Source: an uncultured Alphaproteobacteria bacterium (GTDB taxonomy: Bacteria > Pseudomonadota > Alphaproteobacteria > HIMB59 > GCA-002718135). Taken from it: a stretch of 64,000 bases of DNA. How positions within the stretch are numbered: the stretch's first letter is position 1; each line of letters opens with the position of its first letter. Below, piece by piece: positions 29,725-37,979 of the stretch. Both the position numbers and the translations under genes were made by a program. The notes under the pieces were generated by a model. It was not told the DNA's origin, ran no database searches, and saw nothing but the letters and a program-made list of their open reading frames with translations. The stretch covers positions 1 to 64,000 of the forward strand of contig CACOAX010000001.1 in assembly GCA_902625365.1 (NCBI GenBank). Reading direction: 5' to 3'.

Positions 29725-30537
29725 ATGAAATTTGAAAATAATAAAAAATTTTACCGCACAATTTGGATTTCAGATACCCATCTAGGAACCAGCGGCTGTA
29801 AAAGCAAAATGCTTTTAGAATTCTTAGAAGAAACAGATTCAGAATATTTATTTTTAGTAGGCGACATTGTAGATGGATGGCGCATGCGTAAGAAAATGTA
29901 TTGGCCACAAGAACATAATGATGTGGTTCAAAAAGTTTTAAAGAAAGCGAAAAATGGAACTAAAGTAGTGCTTATCCCAGGAAATCATGATGAAGTATTA
30001 AAAGATTTTACAAATTTTTCCTTTGGAGAAATTTCAATCAAAAACGAAGATACGCATCAATTAGCTGATGGAAGGAAAGTACTGATTACACACGGAGATG
30101 AATTTGATGCTGTGATCATTAATGCAAGATGGTTAGCTAAAGTTGGTTCAGCGCTTTATGAATATTTACTAAAGTTAAATAATGTATTTAATTTTATTCG
30201 AAGAAAGATGGGCTTGTCTTACTGGTCACTGTCTCAATATTTAAAAAAGAAAACAAAACATGCAACGAACTTTATTAGTAATTTTGAGTTTGCTGTATCT
30301 GATAGAGCTAGAAGAGAAAATGCCGATGTTGTTGTATGTGGACATATACATAGACCAGAAATAAAAGAATTAAATGGTGTTCTCTATTGTAATGATGGTG
30401 ACTGGATTGAAAGTTGTACAGCCCTTGTTGAAGATGAAATTGGAAATTTATCAATTCTTAATTGGCCCGAAGAAAGAGAAAAATTAAAATTAATTTCTTT
30501 AGAAGAAAGACGAAAAATAAAAGAGGATGCAGCCTAA
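29725..30537 (+). CDS. plcP: PlcP-type phospholipase C (calcineurin-like metallophosphoesterase)
   Basis: Removes the phosphate head group from membrane phospholipids, giving diacylglycerol for lipid replacement under phosphate starvation. The metallophosphoesterase motifs are Asp17/His19 (SDTHLG), Asp47 (GDIVDGW), Asn87-His88 (GNHD), His123 (THGD) and CGHIHRPE. The segments FIRRKMGLSYWSLS and CNDGDWIESC are typical of the PlcP branch and set it apart from LpxH. It is 270 residues and overlaps the following glycosyltransferase by 11 bases, the known plcP-agt arrangement. Function comes from characterised marine and rhizobial relatives. Confidence 0.82.
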   Translation: MKFENNKKFYRTIWISDTHLGTSGCKSKMLLEFLEETDSEYLFLVGDIVDGWRMRKKMYWPQEHNDVVQKVLKKAKNGTKVVLIPGNHDEVLKDFTNFSFGEISIKNEDTHQLADGRKVLITHGDEFDAVIINARWLAKVGSALYEYLLKLNNVFNFIRRKMGLSYWSLSQYLKKKTKHATNFISNFEFAVSDRARRENADVVVCGHIHRPEIKELNGVLYCNDGDWIESCTALVEDEIGNLSILNWPEEREKLKLISLEERRKIKEDAA

Positions 30538-31534
30538 AAAAATCGCGTTAATAAGTGATGCGTGGGTTCCTCAGGTAAATGGCGTAGTTACGACATTTCA
30601 AAGCGTTATACCTCTCCTAGAAAAAAAAGGTTTTGAAATTAAAATATTACATCCTGAGATGTTTAATAATTTTAGTTATCCTTGGTACAAAGAAATTAAA
30701 ATTTCTTTCAATACAAAAAAAGTTACAGAAAAATTTTTTAAAGAATTTAATCCAGATATTGTTCATATAATGACTGAAGGTCCAGTAGGTTTTGCTGGTC
30801 GTAAGTACTGTCTTAAAAATAAACTACGATACACTTCTTCTTTTCACACCCGTTTTCCTGATTATATTAAACAAAGAGCTTATATTCCTAAAAGTTTAAC
30901 ATATTCAATATTAAAAAGACTTCATGATAATTCTGTAAATGTACTTGTTCCATCACTTTCAATGGTCGAAGAATTAGAGCGGTATAATTTCAAAAATTTG
31001 AAAGTATGGAATAGAGGAGTTGATACTGAATTATTCAGTCCAAATAAAAGAAATAGAAATGATAATGACATTCAACTGACATATGTTGGAAGAGTTGCTA
31101 TTGAAAAAAATATTGAAGAATTTTTAAAACTAAAAGGAAATTATAATAAAACTGTTGTGGGTGATGGTCCTGAATTACAAAAATATATAAATAAGTATCC
31201 TGATGTAAATTTTGTTGGTTTGAAACGAGGTAATGAACTTGCAGAATATTATGCTAATGCTGATGTATTTGTTTTTCCATCTAAAACGGATACTTTAGGA
31301 AATGTAATTTTTGAAGCTCTTGCTTGCGGAACACCAGTTGCTGCATTTCCTGTTACTGGACCAAAAGATATTCTTAAAGATACTAAAATAAATACACTTG
31401 ATGACATACTACGTAATTCAGTAGAAAAAGCTCTTAAAGTGAATAGAAATGATTGTCGTGATTTTGCTTTGAAATTTACGTGGGAAGATTGTGCTAATGA
31501 ATTTCTAGATTTACAAATTGTTTCTAAAAACTAA
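30527..31534 (+). CDS. agt: Glycosyltransferase family 4 (Agt-type glycolipid synthase)
   Basis: GT-B fold enzyme that would put a sugar or sugar acid on diacylglycerol released by PlcP. The N-terminal acceptor domain begins KIALISDAWVPQVNGVVTTF. The C-terminal nucleotide-sugar domain has YVGRVAIEKNIEEFLK and the E-x7-E motif PSKTDTLGNVIFEALACGTP. It is 335 residues with no signal peptide. Overlap with plcP supports a joint role in swapping phospholipids for glycolipids. The sugar specificity cannot be read from sequence. Confidence 0.78.
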   Translation: MQPKKIALISDAWVPQVNGVVTTFQSVIPLLEKKGFEIKILHPEMFNNFSYPWYKEIKISFNTKKVTEKFFKEFNPDIVHIMTEGPVGFAGRKYCLKNKLRYTSSFHTRFPDYIKQRAYIPKSLTYSILKRLHDNSVNVLVPSLSMVEELERYNFKNLKVWNRGVDTELFSPNKRNRNDNDIQLTYVGRVAIEKNIEEFLKLKGNYNKTVVGDGPELQKYINKYPDVNFVGLKRGNELAEYYANADVFVFPSKTDTLGNVIFEALACGTPVAAFPVTGPKDILKDTKINTLDDILRNSVEKALKVNRNDCRDFALKFTWEDCANEFLDLQIVSKN

Positions 31535-31542
31535 TAACTTTT

Positions 31543-31770
31543 CTAAACAAATAAATAGACGTATCCAAAAAGAAAAAGAGGTAATTGTAATCCAAAATTT
31601 GTTAATAAAGCTTTATCTCTTGTCATATAACCAACTACTGACCAACCAACTGCACCTGTTCCATGTATAATAATATTATATGGATATGCATTTAAGTTAG
31701 TTAATAATATTCCTGACAAGATTAAAAAGGTACTAAACCACTTAATTCTATTAATTGATATATCTGTCAT
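31543..31770 (-). CDS. Small membrane protein of unknown function
   Basis: A 75-residue protein with two or three hydrophobic segments (about 12-27, 35-47 and 58-74) separated by short polar stretches, including GWSVVGYMTRDKALL. It begins with a good Shine-Dalgarno (AGGAG shortly before the ATG). It converges on agt with 8 bases between the stops. Similar small proteins with a GW-x4-G-x-x-x-RDKALL core occur in alphaproteobacteria without an assigned role. Confidence 0.6.
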   Translation of the reverse strand: MTDISINRIKWFSTFLILSGILLTNLNAYPYNIIIHGTGAVGWSVVGYMTRDKALLTNFGLQLPLFLFGYVYLFV

Positions 31771-31835
31771 AAAACTCCTAAATACAGAAAATTTTCATTA
31801 ATATATGTATCTTAAAGATAAAGATATTAATCAAA

Positions 31836-31853
31836 TTGTAACGAATTTTTAAC
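31836..31853 (+). promoter_or_regulatory. Probable Pho box upstream of DUF47-pit
   Basis: TTGTAAC (31836-31842) is followed by TTTTAAC (31847-31853) with the 11-base phase of a Pho box; the sequence reads TTGTAACGAATTTTTAAC. It lies 40 bases before the ATG of the DUF47/PhoU-like gene and its pit partner. It is weaker than the perfect site at 28094-28112, but position and spacing both fit. Confidence 0.55.
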
Positions 31854-31892
31854 ATTTCTTTATTTTTTTTTGAAAAGTTCTATAAGCTCGCC

Positions 31893-32555
31893 ATGTTTGG
31901 TCTAAAAAGTGCATCATTATTTGGTGGTACCAAGAAACTTGAGAGAGAAATTGATGAATTTGTCGATATTGTCTCTGAAGTAGGTTTGGTATTTAAATCC
32001 ATTGTTCCAACTTATCTCAATCATTCCGCAAACGGTAAATTTGAAGAAATGGTTGAAAAAGTAAAAGATATGGAAAGTAAGGCAGACAAGATTACGAAAG
32101 ATGTTGAGCATACTCTTTATGAAGAAACACTAATCCCAGATGCAAGAAGTGATGTTTTACGACTTTTAGAACACATCGATGAGTTAATTGGAATGTACCA
32201 AGGGAATTGTTATCACTTCTCTATTCAAAAACCTAATTTTCCAAAAGAGTTTCACCAAGATTTAATTGAGTTAACAGAGACTGTTGTAAATTGTGTTGAA
32301 TCATTATGTTTAACCGTAAGATCATTTTTTAGAGATATTAAATCTGTTAGAGATAATGCACATAAAGTTACATTTTATGAAAAAGAATCTGATATAAAAT
32401 TTAGTTCTCTTGCAAGAAGAATTTTTGATTCTGAATTATCTCTAGATCAAAAAATGCATCTTCGATATTTTGTAGAGAAGATTGATCGTATTTGTGATCA
32501 AGCAGAAGACATAGCTGACGAGGTTCAAATTTACGCTATTAAACGTTCCGTTTAA
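31893..32555 (+). CDS. PhoU-like DUF47 protein, Pit partner
   Basis: Helical 220-residue protein of the DUF47 (PhoU_div) family, thought to regulate the low-affinity phosphate transporter it is encoded with. Visible features are the long heptad-like helices with EKVKDMESKADKITKDVEHTLYEE and the acidic metal-binding-type segment YFVEKIDRICDQAEDIADEVQI. It is followed 6 bases later by pit in the same direction, the typical pair. A probable Pho box is 40 bases upstream. Confidence 0.88.
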   Translation: MFGLKSASLFGGTKKLEREIDEFVDIVSEVGLVFKSIVPTYLNHSANGKFEEMVEKVKDMESKADKITKDVEHTLYEETLIPDARSDVLRLLEHIDELIGMYQGNCYHFSIQKPNFPKEFHQDLIELTETVVNCVESLCLTVRSFFRDIKSVRDNAHKVTFYEKESDIKFSSLARRIFDSELSLDQKMHLRYFVEKIDRICDQAEDIADEVQIYAIKRSV

Positions 32556-32561
32556 TTTTCA

Positions 32562-33614
32562 ATGGAAATTACAATTCTAATTTTTTTGTTTGGTGGTCTT
32601 TTTTTAGGCTGGTCACTTGGTGCCAATGATGCAGCAAATGTTTTTGGGACTGCTGTTGGGACACGAATGGTTGGTTTCACAACTGCAGCAATAATTTGTA
32701 GTGTCTTTGTTATTCTAGGTGCAATTATTAGCGGAGCAGGTACAACAGAAACTTTAGGTAAGTTAGGTGCTATTAATGCATTACCTGGTGCCTTTGCAGC
32801 ATGTGTTGCTGCAGGAATATCTGTTTATTTAATGACCAAAGTTGGCTTGCCTGTCTCTACAACGCAAGCGATTGTTGGAGCAATTGTTGGTTGGAATTTA
32901 TACACAGGATCTTCAACTAATCTTCAAGTTTTAATTACTATTTTAGGAACATGGATACTCTGCCCTATCATTGCGGGAATTATTGCAATGGGTTTATTTA
33001 CTTTTACAAAAAGAGTTATACTCAATAGAAAGTTACATATTCTCAGACTTGATGCTTATACAAGAACAGCTTTACTTTTAGCGGGTGCTTTTGGTGCTTA
33101 TAGTTTGGGCGCAAACAATATTGCCAATGTAATGGGTGTCTTCGTACCTATATCACCATTTACTGATGTTAATATTGGAAATTTATTTGTCTTTTCCTCA
33201 AAAGAACAATTATTTTTGCTAGGTGGTTTAGCAATAGCTGTCGGTGTTTTTACTTACTCGAAAAGAGTTATGTTTACCGTAGGTAATGATCTCTTAAAAA
33301 TGACACCAGTAGCGGCATTTATTGTTGTTATATCGCATTCTATTGTTTTATTTTTATTTGCATCTCAGGGTATAAGTGCTTTTTTACAATCTATAAATCT
33401 TCCCTCTATACCTCTGGTTCCAGTATCAAGTTCCCAAGCTGTTGTAGGTGGCGTAATTGGAATTGGTCTTTTAAAAGGAGGAAAAGAGGTTCAATGGTCA
33501 ATTGCCGGTAGAATATCTTTGGGTTGGATGACACTACCTATTATTGCAGCATTAATTTCTTTAATTGTTTTATTTATTCTAGAAAATATTTTTAATTTAA
33601 CGGTCTCTTTTTAA
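32562..33614 (+). CDS. pit: Inorganic phosphate transporter Pit
   Basis: Cation-coupled phosphate permease with two inverted repeats. The signatures are GANDAANVFGTAVGTRM and GLPVSTTQAIVGAIVGW in the first half, and GANNIANVMGVF and PVSSSQAVVGGVIGIGLLKGG in the second. There are about ten membrane helices in 350 residues. It is co-transcribed with the DUF47 gene, and its stop overlaps the convergent phosphatase gene by 4 bases. Confidence 0.93.
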   Translation: MEITILIFLFGGLFLGWSLGANDAANVFGTAVGTRMVGFTTAAIICSVFVILGAIISGAGTTETLGKLGAINALPGAFAACVAAGISVYLMTKVGLPVSTTQAIVGAIVGWNLYTGSSTNLQVLITILGTWILCPIIAGIIAMGLFTFTKRVILNRKLHILRLDAYTRTALLLAGAFGAYSLGANNIANVMGVFVPISPFTDVNIGNLFVFSSKEQLFLLGGLAIAVGVFTYSKRVMFTVGNDLLKMTPVAAFIVVISHSIVLFLFASQGISAFLQSINLPSIPLVPVSSSQAVVGGVIGIGLLKGGKEVQWSIAGRISLGWMTLPIIAALISLIVLFILENIFNLTVSF

Positions 33615-34135
33615 TTAACCGCTCGATATGAAAAAATAAAATCTTCTTGGATTTTTGACTCAATAGCTCCTTTTCTTCTTGATCGCACTAAATCAATAGC
33701 TACTTGTTTTTCATAATTAAATTCAATAAGTAAAATAGCAGCTATAGTGCCAGCTCTTCCTTTTCCTCCACGACAATGTAAAACTATATTTTTGCCATCT
33801 ATTAATTCGTTTTTTAGCAAAACTTTTGTTGTCTCCCATTTATATTTAAAATCTTTATCTGGCGCTCCCATGTCATAGATGGGTAAATGATACCAATGTA
33901 ACTTATGTTCATAAATACTTTTAACAAATAAAGTTTTATCACACAATTTTTCAAATTCGCTATCTTCAACAAAAGAAGTAATGGAGCTACAATTATTATC
34001 TTTAAATAATTCTAATTCTTTTTTTAAAATTTTTTGCTCAAACAAACCATTCGAATTTAAACCTGGGAAAGACGTTAATATAATTTTGCCTGTAAATGAC
34101 TTTGAATCTATAAAATCATAGTTACTAAATTGCAT
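33611..34135 (-). CDS. Dual-specificity/tyrosine-type phosphatase
   Basis: A 174-residue cysteine phosphatase. The P-loop HCRGGKGRAGT (CX5R) is complete near residue 119, with a likely general-acid Asp in the preceding WYHLPIYDMGAPD segment. The fold resembles the CDKN3-like group. Its ATG directly follows the stop of the PhnZ-like gene without a spacer, so the two are translationally coupled. A role in phosphonate use or its control is possible but inferred from context only. Confidence 0.8.
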   Translation of the reverse strand: MQFSNYDFIDSKSFTGKIILTSFPGLNSNGLFEQKILKKELELFKDNNCSSITSFVEDSEFEKLCDKTLFVKSIYEHKLHWYHLPIYDMGAPDKDFKYKWETTKVLLKNELIDGKNIVLHCRGGKGRAGTIAAILLIEFNYEKQVAIDLVRSRRKGAIESKIQEDFIFSYRAVN

Positions 34136-34711
34136 TTATACTTGTTTAGCTAAAAAAGATTTTCTCGCATCTTCTAAATAGGGACGAAAATGTTCAACAT
34201 CGGGAGTTTTTTTATCTAAAATTTTTGCTAAATCATCAAATCTTCTAAGCTCTACTGCTTTATCCATAAAAGGTTTACTAATAAACTCATCTGCTTCTTC
34301 TTTTGTAAAAGGACCACCTTGAACTTTTAACGAAAGCTTTGATGCCTCTGATAAACTATCATAATAACCTTCTTCAACACTTGATAAATATCTTTTTGAG
34401 TCAACATGCGCTCTAATTGGTAAAATAACATCTTCACCAAAATATTTTTTTAAGAAATCTGCACCTAAATTTTCATGATGACCATCTTTACCCTCGTGTA
34501 TGGGATCACCGTCTTCATATATAAGATGTCCTATATCATGGAGCAGGGCAGCTGCTATTGTTGGGCCAGGTAATTTATGTTGTTCTGCCAATTCAGCACA
34601 TTGAAGGGCGTGCTCAAGTTGTGTCACATCCTCATTACCGTATTGAATATCAGCACCTTTTTTTTTCAAAAGATCTAAGAGATAATCTACAATATTTTCT
34701 TCCATCCTCAT
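34136..34711 (-). CDS. phnZ: PhnZ-like HD-domain mixed-valent diiron oxygenase
   Basis: HD-domain oxygenases of this type cleave the C-P bond of alpha-hydroxyphosphonates. The sequence keeps what sets PhnZ apart from ordinary HD phosphohydrolases: Tyr24 and Glu27 (YGNEDVTQLEH), iron ligands His34, His58-Asp59 (LLHDIGH), His79, His102 and Asp159, and the phosphonate pocket His62, Lys106, Ser124 and Gln131. All lie within two residues of the positions reported for PhnZ. At 191 residues the length matches. The usual partner, the 2-oxoglutarate dioxygenase PhnY*, is not in the window. It is transcribed divergently from phnW. Confidence 0.82.
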   Translation of the reverse strand: MRMEENIVDYLLDLLKKKGADIQYGNEDVTQLEHALQCAELAEQHKLPGPTIAAALLHDIGHLIYEDGDPIHEGKDGHHENLGADFLKKYFGEDVILPIRAHVDSKRYLSSVEEGYYDSLSEASKLSLKVQGGPFTKEEADEFISKPFMDKAVELRRFDDLAKILDKKTPDVEHFRPYLEDARKSFLAKQV

Positions 34712-34799
34712 TTATAATTAACTTATTAGAAAATAAATTCAATTCCAACTTTAATAAGATTGATCAAATTTATAATAATATTTATTAAGTAAATATTTA

Positions 34800-35897
34800 A
34801 TGGATAAAAAATTATTAACCCCCGGCCCTCTCACGACATCGATGTCTACAAAAGAGGCTATGCTCCATGATTGGGGTTCAAGAGACACAAAATTTATTGA
34901 TCTCAATGCATCAATTAGAGATTCCCTTGTTAAATTAATAGACGGTGAAGATAAATATCAGTGTGTCCCAATGCAGGGAAGCGGAACTTTTGCTGTAGAG
35001 TCAATGGTGAGTTCACTCACATCAAAAGATTCTAAAATTTTAATTCTTATCAATGGTGCATACGGACAAAGAATGAAAATGATGTGCACTTATTTAGGTA
35101 GGGATTTTATTGAATATGAAGTTGCTGAACATGAAGTACATGACATCAATAAAATTGAAGAGTTAATTGATAGCAACGATTTAACACACGTATTTGCTGT
35201 ATATTGTGAAACAACATCAGGTATTTTAAATCCTATTGAAGACATTGCAAAATTGATTGAAAGGAAAAACTTATCGTTATTCATCGATGCGATGAGTGCT
35301 TTTGGTGCATTACCATTAAGTTCTAAAACAATTAGTTTTGATGCTGTTGCAGCTTCATCTAACAAATGCTTGGAAGGTGTACCAGGAGTAGGTTTCATTC
35401 TTGTTAAAAATGAAGTTATTGAAAATGCAAAAGGTAATAGTCACTCACTAAGTCTAGACTTGTATGATCAATGGCAAGCGATGGAAAAAAATAAACAATG
35501 GCGATTTACACCTCCTACACACGTATTGGCTGCATTCAATCAAGCTATTCAAGAGCATAAAGAACAAGGCGGTGTAGATGGAAGAGGTAAAAAATATAAA
35601 AAAAATTGTGAAATTATATGTAATGGAATGAAAGAGTTAGGATTTGAACAATTGCTTCCTGATAATTTACAAGCACCAATCATTATTACGTTTAAACAAC
35701 CTAATGATCCTAAATTTAACTTTGAGAAATTTTATAATGCTCTTAGTGAAAAAAATTTTTTAATTTATCCTGGAAAATTAACAGTCGCAGAAACTTTTAG
35801 AATTGGTTGTATTGGAAATTTAGATGAAGAAGACATGAGGGATACAATAAAAGCAGTAAAAGAAGTCGTTACAGAACTGGAAATAACATTAAACTAA
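34800..35897 (+). CDS. phnW: 2-aminoethylphosphonate:pyruvate aminotransferase PhnW
   Basis: PLP enzyme converting 2-aminoethylphosphonate and pyruvate to phosphonoacetaldehyde and alanine. The family start LLTPGPLTTS is followed by DWGSRD, the cofactor aspartate Asp163 (FIDAMSAFG) and the Schiff-base Lys189 (SSNKCLEGVPG). The length is 365 residues, as in Salmonella PhnW. It supplies the substrate for PhnY and PhnA encoded 10 kb away. A cupin-like AllA-family gene follows 7 bases later. Confidence 0.93.
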   Translation: MDKKLLTPGPLTTSMSTKEAMLHDWGSRDTKFIDLNASIRDSLVKLIDGEDKYQCVPMQGSGTFAVESMVSSLTSKDSKILILINGAYGQRMKMMCTYLGRDFIEYEVAEHEVHDINKIEELIDSNDLTHVFAVYCETTSGILNPIEDIAKLIERKNLSLFIDAMSAFGALPLSSKTISFDAVAASSNKCLEGVPGVGFILVKNEVIENAKGNSHSLSLDLYDQWQAMEKNKQWRFTPPTHVLAAFNQAIQEHKEQGGVDGRGKKYKKNCEIICNGMKELGFEQLLPDNLQAPIIITFKQPNDPKFNFEKFYNALSEKNFLIYPGKLTVAETFRIGCIGNLDEEDMRDTIKAVKEVVTELEITLN

Positions 35898-35904
35898 TAC
35901 AAAA

Positions 35905-36537
35905 ATGATGGAAGAAATTGAAATACCTTTAGTAAAAGCAACCAATGAAAATCTCAAAGGATATGGATATTTAATTGATAGTTTTGAGAAAAGTGAAATT
36001 GAAATTGTTACTTGGCCAAAACAAGGATGGCGCGAAATAGAAGAGGGAACTGGTAATGAAGGTGGAACTACCGAAGGTTCTTTTGATACATGGTGGCAAG
36101 GTGACGTGCTTTATGGACAAAATAATGCTGTTCAACATAAGAGTGATTATGAAGTAGATGGGAAATATATACTTGGTTATGCCAATAATCCTGATCAAGA
36201 ATTACAAAAAGATAAATATTCAGACCCAACAAAAATATTTCTATGGCATGCAAATTATCATCCTGATGGGGGTCAGCTTTTTTTTCCTGAAGAAAATAAA
36301 CCATTTATTTGTCCTTTAGCCTTACCGACAGACGACATTGAACCAGAACATTTCAAAGCATTTTACTGTGACGGATCAAAAGGGTTGTATATTCATCCAA
36401 ATATTTGGCATGAAGGGGTGTTTCCAGTTACAGAAAAACAATCGTTTCAAGGAAAACAAGGAAAAGTACATGCAAGAGTTAGCATCGATTTAAAAGAAGA
36501 GTTTAACAAATATATTTACTTTAAGACAAATATTTAA
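35905..36537 (+). CDS. Ureidoglycolate lyase (AllA)-like protein linked to PhnW
   Basis: A 210-residue protein resembling the cupin-fold AllA family. The sequence has WP-x-GWREI near the N-terminus, a central HANYHPDGGQLFFPEE stretch (possible metal-binding His and Glu) and IHPNIWHEGVFPV near residue 160, typical of the AllA end strand. It follows phnW by 7 bases, with the tandem GDPD gene converging on it. No other purine or allantoin gene is nearby, so the AllA reaction is unlikely to be its role; it may act on a phnW-related compound. Confidence 0.6.
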   Translation: MMEEIEIPLVKATNENLKGYGYLIDSFEKSEIEIVTWPKQGWREIEEGTGNEGGTTEGSFDTWWQGDVLYGQNNAVQHKSDYEVDGKYILGYANNPDQELQKDKYSDPTKIFLWHANYHPDGGQLFFPEENKPFICPLALPTDDIEPEHFKAFYCDGSKGLYIHPNIWHEGVFPVTEKQSFQGKQGKVHARVSIDLKEEFNKYIYFKTNI

Positions 36538-37979
36538 CTATATTTTTTAGAATAAAAGCTTGAAAATAATATTGGTTGATCAAGATTTACATAATCAGTT
36601 TTAAGCTGGATAATTTTTTTAAAAACTTTTTCATCATTACCCATATAGGCAATCATAGATTTTATATCCTTTTGTTTTAAAATATTTAATTCTTCTAGCT
36701 TATCTCTAAGGGTATATTCAATTATTTTAGGATTATAATTTTCAATAATTTCATTTAATGTATTAAAGTCTTGTCTCCTTAGCATATAATTTAAATTGGG
36801 ATGAAAATTTATAATATCCATCATTATGTTTTTATTTTCAGACCAAAAAAAACACTTATCTAAATAATTAAATTTATTAATGGTACTAATAACATCATCT
36901 ACTTTTCCATCTTTAATTTCAGCATATAAACTTCCGTTATAAAGTTCAACAATTTGTAATATATCTTCTAATTTAGGTATTTTCTGATTTGTGAAATCTG
37001 AATTAAATTTTTTTCCTATTTCAATTTTATCCAAACTTGAAGAAAGGGTTTGATTTACGTATCCTTTATAATTTGAAGTTCTATTAAAAGTAGAGTCATG
37101 ATTAATTATTAATTTTTTATCTGCTGTTGTTCTAATATCAATTTCTACATGAGAAAAACCAAATGATAGTGCAAGTAAAGTTGATGCTAGTGAATTTTCT
37201 GGTGCTAGACTATTAAGTCCACGATGACATACAACTTCAACTGGCCATTCACTATTATTTTTAAAAATTGGGTTAACAAGTTCTGGTTGATTAGAACAAA
37301 TGCCTAATACGGGTAAATTCCTTAATATCTTCATTCTTTCTGGATTTTCTTCATGCCATATAACTACTTTTTGATTTTGCTTTTCACACTTTTGAAAGAA
37401 ATTATCGTCTAATAATTTTTCTGGATTTTCTAATTTTTCCCAGCACAAATGAATAATATCAGCAACCTTAGCATACTCAAATGGATTAAAACCAGGAGGT
37501 ACGAGAATGGCGTAAGGATAAGAATTATCAAGTTTTTTTAATTCCTTTATCAACTCTATATTAAATGAACCAATGATTACTCTTTGATAGTTATATTTTT
37601 TTAGTAATTTAATTAGAAGATTAGAAACATATCTAGCTTTAATATCGAGATAAATTCCTACATTTAGTTTTATGGCAAGCTTTAGAACATCTTCAAAGAG
37701 AGGTGCGGTGTTTATAGGTAGTTTAGTTCTTATTTCTTGAAGATACAAATTAATAATATTTTCACCAGTATCTAGGAATGAATCATGAAAAACAATTAGA
37801 TGTTTGTCTTTAGTTATTTGTACATCAACCTCCCAAAAATCTGCACCAATTTTAGCAGCAAAGAAAAAGGATTCTATTGTATTTTCTTGATAATAAGTGC
37901 TGGCTCCTCTGTGCGCAATAGAGTAGGGTTTATGAGGACTTAACCAATTTTCATTTGAGTCTTTTTCCATTTTTATCAA
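36534..37979 (-). CDS. Tandem-domain glycerophosphodiester phosphodiesterase
   Basis: A 481-residue protein made of two GDPD domains. Domain 1 has His23-Arg24 (AHRGA), Glu32-Asn33, Glu50 with Asp52, and His65-Asp66. Domain 2, from about 245, has His252-Arg253 (CHRGL), Glu261-Asn262, Glu279 with Asp281, and His294-Asp295. Both catalytic sets look intact. It overlaps by 29 bases the ATPase gene of an Ugp-like importer, which suggests that the importer takes up glycerophosphodiesters and this enzyme hydrolyses them. No signal peptide is present. Confidence 0.88.
   Translation of the reverse strand: MIKMEKDSNENWLSPHKPYSIAHRGASTYYQENTIESFFFAAKIGADFWEVDVQITKDKHLIVFHDSFLDTGENIINLYLQEIRTKLPINTAPLFEDVLKLAIKLNVGIYLDIKARYVSNLLIKLLKKYNYQRVIIGSFNIELIKELKKLDNSYPYAILVPPGFNPFEYAKVADIIHLCWEKLENPEKLLDDNFFQKCEKQNQKVVIWHEENPERMKILRNLPVLGICSNQPELVNPIFKNNSEWPVEVVCHRGLNSLAPENSLASTLLALSFGFSHVEIDIRTTADKKLIINHDSTFNRTSNYKGYVNQTLSSSLDKIEIGKKFNSDFTNQKIPKLEDILQIVELYNGSLYAEIKDGKVDDVISTINKFNYLDKCFFWSENKNIMMDIINFHPNLNYMLRRQDFNTLNEIIENYNPKIIEYTLRDKLEELNILKQKDIKSMIAYMGNDEKVFKKIIQLKTDYVNLDQPILFSSFYSKKYS

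Noticed and set aside
29639..29908. Longer N-terminus for the SET-domain protein
   Set aside because: The extension runs antisense through plcP and is hydrophobic, non-conserved sequence; the SET domain begins right after the ATG at 29638.
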